In this document: piece after piece, positions 56,100-64,000 of the stretch | Layout: each line of letters starts with the position of its first letter | Numbering within the stretch: the first letter of the stretch is position 1 | From: Neoechinorhynchus agilis | Lineage: Eukaryota > Acanthocephala | Assembly: GCA_051530055.1 (NCBI GenBank) | Contig: CM121342.1 | Span: forward strand, 8,928,001-8,992,000 | DNA: 64,000 nucleotides | Reading direction: 5' to 3' | Translations under genes and position numbers: made by a program | Notes under the pieces: generated by a model | Seen by the model: the letters and a program-made list of their open reading frames with translations, nothing else | Database searches by the model: none | What the model was told of the DNA's origin: nothing

Positions 56100-58383
56100 T
56101 ATTCGTAAAGGTGACACAAGATATCGCACACGACGTCTAGAACCAGTTGCTCAACAGTAATAACCGGAATATTATTCAATTATGACGTTGCTGTTCCAAT
56201 CCATCTCAAGGATTTGCTGGCCCAGCCCACAGAGGGAATCCACTCAAAAGGAAGTCTCGACAGAATTTGCAGAAAGACGCAGCGGAAGGTTAGGCGTTGT
56301 TCTGGAGGCCTTCCTCTGGAATAAAAGACCAGACCTGAAGTAGCCCATGCGCACCATATCGTTTTACAATTCTTGGCGCTAAGTCCGATACGAGCGGCAC
56401 GTCTGGCCTTAACTCTTGCCGTTTCAAAAGTTTTTTCATCTTTCGCATATCAGATGCTGTCGATAGGTTATTCGTGAGTGTATAACCCAAAATATCGAGC
56501 CTCTTGTATACAGGGTCGAAATCTAACCCAAAAACTCCTTTATACACTCTCTGATATTCTTCTTGCCTATTCTAGATTTAGATTTTATTAAAAATTTCGT
56601 CTTCTTTTGGTTCAAAGAAAGATCCATTTGAGGTAGGTGGGATTTTAAAAAATTCAGCACGGCAGCCAATTTCGCACGTGATCGTATGTAATTAGCTTCT
56701 TTAATGACCACAAAGAGGTCATCGGCATACATCGTTATGCCCCGACAAACGGTGCAATTTTGAATTAAAAATTGGGTTGCCAAGCAAAAGAGTATGGGTG
56801 ATAACGGTGAGCCTTGTGGAACACCCTTCGATTTATAAAACATAGTCCCTGCTGGATCGTCTACAAAATAAAATTGTTTGCATTTCAGTATGTTGTTTAC
56901 CCCCGCAATAATATTAAAAGGAAAACTAAAAAAATCTTAAAATATTTACAATGAAGGTGATGTCGACATTATCAAAGGCTTTCGATATATCGATAGAAAT
57001 GAGAATGTTTGTCGACATAGGATTTTTATAAAAATTATCTATTATATCATTGAGCGCAGTATGAACGGATTTCCCTGGTAGGAATCCATGACATCGCTCA
57101 TCAATTAGATGATGTATACAAGAAAATTCCAAAATAGATCTCGCCAAGACACGCTCGTAAATGGATACGAAAGAATTTTGAATGGATATGGGCCTGACAT
57201 CACTAGGTGAAGAAACAGCCTTGCCTCTCCTTTTACAAAGAAAAATTCTTTTTGAAATGTTTATCTGAGGCCATTCCTCAGATGAAGCTGCCAACATGTG
57301 CTCGGCTACAGCTATGATATTAGTTTGATTTAGCACATTCGTAGCTTTAAAACATGGGGACGAGCCATTACTCGATGAAGGATTCCTCGAACCCCACCAT
57401 TGGATAAAATCGTTCCTACAGAGATCAAAACGACGCGGTTTAATTCTAATAAAATTATGGCAGACCGGAATCTTACTCGCTCCATTACAATGCTCAGCGC
57501 AAAGAGCTCAAAAAACATTTTCCCACCCCGAGGTTTTAATCCAATTCGCTGCGGCCCTCTTCCAAGGACGGAATCGTTTTGGTGCAGCAACCTGCCACCA
57601 AGGAGAAGAATATGGCATAAAAGATCTAATTCTCTTACTGTCGCAATCTAATTGAAAACGAGTTCTACAGGGCCAATACAAAGCGGACCAAAACTTAATA
57701 TCATCCTTATCATCGAATGCCTTAGCCATAAAAAGTTTCTTGCCATACATGGAAAGTAATTTTGGTTTTTGAATATTCGAGCCTATGCATCTCTTGACCG
57801 TTGTCAAAATTAATCGCTAGCTGTTGCTACAAATTCATTCAGGTCGTTAAGCTGCATAAAGGCTCCAAATGTAGTGGCCAACTTTATTGCTGCATTAAAG
57901 ATGTCTATATTGAGAGCACTCAATTTAAATTTACGGCACAAGAGAGTATTACTCCCCAAAACCCATACTAGGACATCGTGTCCAGCCACTCGAAAAATTG
58001 ATGATTGCGAAACGAGTTTGGGTTTAACGGGAAAGTTACTTCGTGCAAGGCACAAATCTAAAAAAGAATGGGACCTGCCGTCAGAAAAGGTAGGAGCAGT
58101 AGGAATAAGAAGTTCATGTGTGCCACCTGAACGTAAAATGGCCTTCAACCATTTCTGGGACGGACCGTTAAAATCGCCGAAACAGAAGTCAATTCGGGCT
58201 GCTAAAACATTTTTCATAATATCCTTATTCTGTGACAAGTGAATTTTTTAGTAATTTCCTCCCCATGAAACGAATCGAAAATATAGCGTATGATAAATCC
58301 GGGTAGGTATACTCTGAAATTAGAGTTGGCTGTAGGTCAGTCCTAAAAATGGATAATAAACCTTGAGAATTGTTTAAAAAAGG
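56100..58383 (-). mobile_element. LINE-B copy 2, 5'-truncated
   Basis: Minus-strand frames: FLNNSQGLLSIFRTDLQPT and YAIFSIRFMGRK (endonuclease), FCFGDFNGPSQKWLKAILRS and SFLDLCLARSN, KFWSALYWPCRTRFQ. RT: SDVRPISIQNSFVSIYERVL, GFLPGKSVHTALNDIIDNF, ILISIDISKAFDNVD, KGVPQGSPLSPILFCLATQF and the catalytic GITMYADDLFVVI. The YADD box is intact here. It is related to copy 1 but diverged. Its 5' end is cut by the inverted duplication that starts at 58383, and frames are broken at least four times. Confidence 0.85.
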
Positions 58384-59358
58384 CTTGGATGGAAACATTG
58401 AAAGCGATCGAAAAAATCCGGAAAATATAAGAAACAGGGGTCGTGTCGATAAATTATTTAAGAAAATGGAGGACTTTATTCCGATTGGACAATCCAGAAA
58501 ACGTGCTGTTTTCTTTGGCAGCAAATAGAGTGGTAAAATGTTAACCACGGAGGAAACAAATCAAGGAAAAGCCGATTTAAAATCTGCGGTAAAAGCATCA
58601 CAAAAAAGAAGGGTAATGTCCGAAGAAAAGAAGAACGTGGTCGCTATGACAAGTTTTCATCAATTTATTAAAATCAACCTAAGCTTTGAAAGTTTCAAAG
58701 GAGCGACAAATATAACTACGGATTTCTCAGGATGCCGTATTCTTGAGCATCCCAATCCTTCGTTGGGGTGGGGGATTCTTTAAACGAAGGATTTGTCGGG
58801 ATGCCGTTAATGTGGTACACACCATTCCATCGTTGGGTTATAGAAGGATTTCTCGGTATGCCGTAGTCGTTGTACATCCAAATCATCCGTTGAAGGGTTC
58901 TTTAAAACGAAGGATTTCGTGAGATAACGTCAAGCTAAAGGCAATAAATCAACTTATTTCGATCATTTATTCTTATGAGAATGTCGCGTTTTGTCGAAGA
59001 TTTGGTACAATTCTTCGCAATGTTATAAAGCTACGTTCTGTACTTTGAGTTTCCAGGACTATTATGATCCAGGTTTTTTTAACGGATAGCAGACGTTTAT
59101 TTGCAATTTTTTTAAACCAAATGCCTTTTGTAGGTTTTAGACGTCGGATTTTACGATTCGCATTATACGCGTGAAAAATCATTGAATCGATCTAAATATA
59201 CCACCATTATGACATCGCTCCTTACTTTAAATCTTCTTCACTAAAAATTGTACATTTTTTATCATTTTCAATCTAAAAAGTAAAAACATTGATTTTCAAT
59301 AGAATTTTTATCATGCAGTCACGTTATTTTTCATCAATACCAATTTCTCCTTGTAAAA
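58383..59358 (+). repeat. Inverted copy of 50.48-51.45 kb
   Basis: Reverse complement of 50484-51448. It contains the end of the unknown gene (MEDFIPIGQSRKRAVFFGSK at about 58470-58527), the following ORF from MLTTEETNQGKADLKSAVKA (58538-58783) and the tandem-repeat array. Only scattered differences are visible. The duplicate lacks the upstream exon. Confidence 0.88.
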
Positions 59359-59412
59359 TTGTTTATTCATAGTTGCAACCTTATTAACCTCCCCGATGAC
59401 TGATTTATTTGT

Positions 59413-59444
59413 ACGAATTTTCGTCTGTATGCAGACCTCTTCAG
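59413..59444 (-). ncRNA. Hammerhead-like end of Penelope element
   Basis: On the minus strand: CTGAAGAG (fits the CUGANGA core), stem GTCTG/CAGAC with loop CATA, then GAAAATTCGTAC and AAATAAATC. It lies 59 bp after the stop of the GIY-YIG ORF, in the same place as the motif at 35256-35290. Confidence 0.55.
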
Positions 59445-59502
59445 GTATCTAGAATAGTACGTGGTGAGTGTGGCTTGGGCAGAACTCGGGTGCCCGGGGT
59501 TG

Positions 59503-60079
59503 TTAGGCCCGCGGGTGATCTGTCACCCCCTGGGCAGGTCTTAGTTTGTATGGAATCTTCAGCTTCCAGCTTGGGGTATTCCCCTCCATACAGTTGTTGT
59601 TTATCATTACCGCTTTTTTGATTGCCCTCCTTTTCCAGTCACTCTCGATCATGATCTGATGAACATCCTCAAATCCGATTTCATGATTCGTTTTTACAAC
59701 ATGATTACTGATGGCGGACGACGTATCTGCTCTGCGCACACAATATTTATGCTGGTCAATACGCTTTTTTAGTCCTTGACTTGTTTGTCGAACATAATAT
59801 TTTCCGCATTGTCTGCATGGTACTTTATAGATTATAATTTTTATCATCTTGTTTTGGTTTCTTTTTGAATATACCCGCCAACTTCGTTGCTGCTTTAGAA
59901 TATATTGACACCGAATGGGTCTTGCATCTTCTTATAAGATGTTGTAATTTGTTCAGAGTTGCTTCATTGATGAATTTTGATTCCAAGAATATTTTCTGAT
60001 TGGCGGTGGGTTTCGGGTTGTTTTTCGATGTAATGTTCGTATCATTCTCCTCTCGCTGAATACTCATCCTCGTCTTCAT
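59503..60079 (-). mobile_element. Penelope-like element, linker and GIY-YIG
   Basis: The first frame (60079-59825) is the basic linker between RT and endonuclease (RRCKTHSVSIYSKAATKLAG). The second (59847-59503) is the endonuclease: IYKVPCRQCGKYYVRQTSQG, LKKRIDQHKYCVRRAD, SSAISNHVVKTNHEIGFE, and IESDWKRRAIKKAVMIN. The GIY motif appears as IYK and the YIG as YYV, with the Arg/His helix and SAI.NH kept; the usual catalytic Glu position reads KKAV, so activity is doubtful. The frames overlap by 23 bp, consistent with one frameshift. The RT part is missing. Confidence 0.82.
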
Positions 60080-60770
60080 TAAGGACTAGCCCGGTCGACA
60101 TCGTCGCGCGAGCCTGAAATTAGAGAACTATGAACTCGGGTGACTAAAGGTTTATCTCAGATGAACTGCTTTAGACCATTCACGGGAACTTGGTAATAAC
60201 CCGTATTCTCCCACCATTTATGGACCGCTACTAGAAATTCGTCCGCTAAACAGAACATGGGTCACAATATACGCTTTACCAAATCCCAACCCAGTTCGAA
60301 TGATCGAAAAAACGCTGGCAACGACACATCTACTGCTTTTAGAATACCTAAGCCACTGGACGATACAGGCAATGAAGCTTGTCGCAAGGACTCGTCTGAA
60401 AGCTGGATATTTAAAATGTGCTTGAGACACGCCTTCACAATGTCATCGAGCTTCTTTAACTTATCGACGTGCTTGAAGAAGGAAGCCGTGAGCAGTATAT
60501 AAAGTAGTTTCGGGATGAAGAGGATATTCTTGATCAGGAATAGAGCCTCGTGTGACGAAAGTTCATGGACTCTATCGCACAGCATCGTGATGTTCGGGAG
60601 TAGATGGTCGATTTCATTTTCCAAGTTAGAATCAAAAACGCAGCTCCCTAGAAGACTCAGCCGGTCCAGAGTGATCAATTTAAAACCGGGTGCCATATTT
60701 CTAAAACCTTTGACGATTTCGCTCTGCGGTGACTCGTCTTCGATTTTCATTACCAACAATTTGTTAATGG
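60080..60770 (-). mobile_element. LINE-A copy 4, RT C-terminal fragment
   Basis: The minus strand carries FRNMAPGFKLITLDRLSLLG, SHEALFLIKNILFIPKLLYI, LDDIVKACLKHILNIQLSD, ESLRQASLPVSSSGLGILKA and, near 60100, PLVTRVHSSLISGSRDD. This copy follows the normal LINE-A course past LDD, which shows that the tails on copies 1 and 3 are foreign. Confidence 0.78.
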
Positions 60771-61850
60771 GAACTCACATCTACGTGTCGATATATGAGG
60801 ATGTACCGGGATAAAATATTAAAATTGCCGTTTACTTCTAGTTTTATTTCCAATTTTGAACCAGTTCAGTTAAGGGCAGTATAGTTTCTTAAGCATTGAT
60901 TATTTCCAATGTGATGAATCTTATGAAAATAAAATTGTCAATGATTTTGGTTCAAACATAATTGCCTTTTGGTGTTGTTTAACTAAATACGACGTTCCTA
61001 GGAAATCGACTCGATGATCATTCGAGCGAGACGGGAACAATTAATGGTTCATCGCTCAACAATGAGCATTGAAAAATGGAGCGGTGAACAGCAAAAACAT
61101 TATAATTTTTAGCCAAGACGTTCTTATATTTCGTCAAAACGCAAAATAGATTTTTAAATTTTTATATTTTTTTCATCGTTCTCACAATTCAATGTTCTGA
61201 AATATCAGCCTCCATAAGATTCCGAAAATTGGATCTGCTGAAAGGTACTCGCTGTTTTGAGGGAACGCATTGCAATCACAACATTATCGACCCCAATTAT
61301 ATTGCTCGCCATTGGCTTCTCTATTTGATTATTGGTAATTAGCAGATTGATACAATTAAAGAAGCAGAAAAGCAATGGAAAGGAGATTCAACCACGATTT
61401 GTTCAGCTCATCCGAGTGGCAGATAGTGAGACGGAAATGGAAGGAACGGATGCGGAAAGTTTTCGGATCCATATAAAGAATTTAGGGAAAGCGGAATTGA
61501 AATGGAGGATTAAAATTTATTTGAACGATCTGCAAAGAAGATGAAGGAGGAAGGTTGAAATCAAATTGAAAAATGTTGGGTTGTGGTGGGCGAAGCAATA
61601 AACGGTGAAGAGTTATTTTTTTGTTATTATTAAAAGAAAAAAGAAGAAGCGAATGAAATTGAGATTGACGAATAATTTGAAAAACATGAGATGCGAACGG
61701 CAAGCAAGAAAGTGGAAATCGGGCGCTTAAACTGATATTGATCCGGATCAAATCCGCAAAACGTGTTTGGATGGCGATAAACACCACTGAAAAAAATTAT
61801 AAGGTGTTTTGCGACTCCACTACCACTTATTCACGGTGCAATAAATATTC
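60771..61850. other. Region without supported gene
   Basis: AT-rich. A purine-rich plus-strand ORF at 61332-61544 (70 codons) has no recognised domain. Confidence 0.4.
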
Positions 61851-63645
61851 TTGATAGTCATTTTCGCATCGAGCAGCATAAATTCACAGCAAATGTTTGC
61901 GACGAACGTCATTCGGTGTGCAAATGTACAAAATGGACATTTCGAATGTATAGATGAGAACGCAGATCGAACAAAAAGTGCAGCCCCTCCTCTTCCCATT
62001 TTTAATAAAAAATTATTCTCTTGGAACTCAGAAATTAATTTTCCATTGGAATCGTGCAGATCTCACGGTTCCGTGTCTAATAACTCAATGAGCTGCTGCC
62101 CGAAAATCTTCGCTGCTATTAGCGAAGAGATTAAATTTTTATTATTTTCAAAATTAAAATTTACAAAACTAGATTTTAATAATCTTCTTCATATTAATAT
62201 AGTGAAGAAAGTCTTTTTACCAAAAACCAAGGGAATTATTTCAAAACCGGCTCATATTAGAGTAATTTCAATTCAGAATCCTATAATCTCTTGCACAGAA
62301 AGAGTCGTAAATAGACTTATATACGAGTTTTTGGAAACTAAGAAGCTTATTCCTTCTTACTTCCATGGTTTTATCATAGGTAAAGGCGTTAACACTTTAC
62401 TTGATACCCTTAACTGTATGAACAATATTAAATTTGTTCAAAAAATTCTTATTCAGCTTGACCTGAATAAAGCATTTGATGCTTTGGATAGAACCTTTTT
62501 ATGGAAAGCTCTTGAGGAGCTAAAAATTCCTCTGAATCTTATATATAAAATTAATTACTTACTTGAATCAAAGTCCTTTTATTATGAGGTGGATCCCTCA
62601 AAAACCAAATTCTTTTCCCGTTTGGGGGTCCCCCAAGGCTATCCACTATCCCCTACTCTTTTCTTTATCTACCTTATTTTTATCTTTAAGAAATTGAAAC
62701 TACCCAGGGGTATCTTTCTTCTTATATATGCAGACGATATCTTTCTCTTCTGCAAGGCCAGGTCTTGTCCCTCTCTTTTATGCAACATTCAAGCAGCTCT
62801 GAGTACCCTTAGCTCAAAGTTGAAATTGGCTAATCTAGCCACCAATGCCAATAAAACCTTTTTTATCCCCCTCTTCTAGGAAAGTTTTAATCAATAATTT
62901 AATTAAATACCACAATTTTAACTCCTCCAACATTAAGAAATTTACCAGGGTTCTAGGAATCGACTTCCCCTCCAAGACATTTAGATTTTTAATTAATTCT
63001 TCGATTAATAATACCTTTCTAAAAATCAAATATGTTAAAAGAGTCAAATATCTTGATTTGAATTTTAACATTATATTACCCGTTCTAAAAACTCTCATAG
63101 GAGGCTCTATCTGTTTTTTAGGGAGAGGTCGCCCTCCTGAACTTAGGTTTGCCTTCTTTTTTAGATGTTTTAATAAGCTTCATAAACTTTTATCAAATTA
63201 TAATCTTATTCATGAGCCTCTTTTATCTTTCCTCTCACGCTTATTATTGGGAAAAATCTTATTCTTCCCTTCATTTTCTAATAAAGGTAAGTTCTTTTTA
63301 TCTAATGAACAGGTATTCTACTTTCCCTCTCCTTCTAATCCCAACTTCAGCGTACAATGCTCCCACACAATTCGATTGGAATTCAATGATGCACACACTT
63401 TTTTTTGCAATAAGCAATTTCTTAATGGATAAAGATAGGAAAAAGTTAATGTCAAGAAAGTAATACTACCAGGATAAAAGATTAATTTGGTCTTTTGGTC
63501 CTCCGAGGTGGTCCGAGATCGACCTAATACTTGAGGTCCAATAGAGCAGACGAAGGACCAACGATAACTGCTAGACTAACGAAAAACCCTAATTGTTATC
63601 TTACTAGTTGTATGGCCGTGTTAAATAAATAAAAAAATAACAAAA
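61851..63645 (+). mobile_element. Third non-LTR element (RT fragment, 3' complete)
   Basis: A 342-codon frame holds the RT: KVFLPKTKGIISKPAHIRVI, ILIQLDLNKAFDALDRTFLW, RLGVPQGYPLSPTLFFIYL and the catalytic GIFLLIYADDIFLFC. A second frame, 62845-63432, continues with the thumb and C-terminal region (RVLGIDFPSKTFRF, RVKYLDLNFNI). Its 3' end is AT-rich with AATAAATAAAAAAATAA at about 63622-63640. Motif spacing is normal and the RT core is open, but one frameshift at about 62850 and the missing endonuclease make it inactive. It differs clearly from LINE-A and LINE-B. Confidence 0.85.
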
Positions 63646-63846
63646 AGTTAGATATAAGAATCACAACAAGCTTGCGCTAAAAAGATTATATTAAAATTAA
63701 TAAGAAGCGAATGTCCTGGATTCTATAGTTTGCGTAACACAAGAATTCGATCAAGCAATAAAGACAACACTTTATTGAAAATATCGCAATGACTATGACA
63801 TAGGGTTAAGTCTGCGATTTTAGCCGACCTTCATGAGCAGAAGCAG

Positions 63847-64000
63847 CTACTCTGTTATGCCTCTGCTCATGGCCCACAAAGCTATGTGGTTCCAGTATTC
63901 AACCCAATGGTACATTACAAAATATTCGGTATATCGATCTCCATAGAGCGCATAATGGTGCTGATACACCTGAGTCAACCAAGTGATTTCGTATTGGAAA
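63847..64000 (-). CDS. 3' end of a gene leaving the window
   Basis: The minus strand is open from the window edge to a TAG at 63847-63849, about 50 codons: ITWLTQVYQHHYALYGDRYT, EYFVMYHWVEYWNHIALWAM, SRGITE. It is rich in Tyr, Trp and His. About 70 bp after the stop lies an AATAAA (63771-63776 on the plus strand as TTTATT), so this looks like a genuine last exon. No family is recognised from this piece. Confidence 0.5.
   Translation of the reverse strand, partial: FQYEITWLTQVYQHHYALYGDRYTEYFVMYHWVEYWNHIALWAMSRGITE

Overview
The window is nuclear DNA from a eukaryote, most likely an animal. It is AT-rich. It carries an RFX transcription factor, a spliceosomal U1 snRNA gene, mostly short GT-AG introns (39 to 147 nt; one of 756 nt) and animal-type mobile elements: Penelope-like elements with GIY-YIG endonuclease, several non-LTR families, a Merlin DNA transposon, a Ty3/gypsy relic and a tRNA-derived SINE. 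Genes in the first 16 kb are compact and intron-poor, which would suit a simplified or compact-genome metazoan. The species cannot be fixed from the sequence.

Layout. 0.5-2.6 kb: RFX gene. 3.1-3.4 kb: Tctex1-type dynein light chain with an X-box-like site upstream. 4.5-8.4 kb (-): complete MTR4 RNA helicase, one large intron. 8.7-9.1 kb: inverted 390-bp copy of part of MTR4. 9.1-11.2 kb: SINE and Penelope-end repeats. 11.3-12.2 kb: RMND1-like mitochondrial protein. 12.3-15.8 kb: SINEs, then a Merlin transposon with long terminal inverted repeats, split by an RTE-type LINE fragment. 16.0-16.5 kb: NHP2. 18.0-18.2 kb: U1 snRNA. 18.9-19.7 kb: decayed L2/CR1-like LINE. 21.0-26.3 kb: a Met/Pro/Gly-repeat gene and two copies of a LINE (here LINE-A), ending at a Penelope RT fragment. 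28-30 kb: O-GlcNAc transferase pseudogene. 31-32.4 kb: decayed unknown gene plus RT fragment. 33-34 kb: gypsy gag-protease. 34.2-34.7 kb: intact nucleoside diphosphate kinase. 35.3 kb: Penelope GIY-YIG end. 35.8-38.3 kb: interleaved ABCC-transporter and OGT pseudogene pieces. 39.7-43.4 kb: second copy of the 21-24.9 kb block. 43.7-44.9 kb: another ABCC pseudogene piece. 45.3-46.0 kb (-): cytochrome b561 gene, apparently broken. 46.9-47.5 kb: SINE dimer. 47.7-49.7 kb: unknown ORFs and an inverted copy of 31-32.4 kb. 50.5-51.9 kb (-): unknown gene. 52.4-58.4 kb: two APE-type LINEs (LINE-B). 58.4-59.4 kb: inverted copy of 50.5-51.4 kb. 59.4-60.8 kb: Penelope and LINE-A pieces. 61.9-63.6 kb: a third LINE. 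63.8-64.0 kb: last exon of a gene running off the right edge.

The window splits into a gene-rich left part and a repeat-rich right part built by repeated segmental, often inverted, duplication. The host genes are housekeeping ones: nuclear RNA surveillance (MTR4), H/ACA snoRNP (NHP2), splicing (U1), nucleotide balance (NDK), mitochondria (RMND1), and RFX next to a dynein light chain. The most unusual signal is a dispersed family of hammerhead-ribozyme-like motifs that form the 3' ends of Penelope-like elements and also occur as short palindromic pairs whose arms start at or close to the predicted self-cleavage site.
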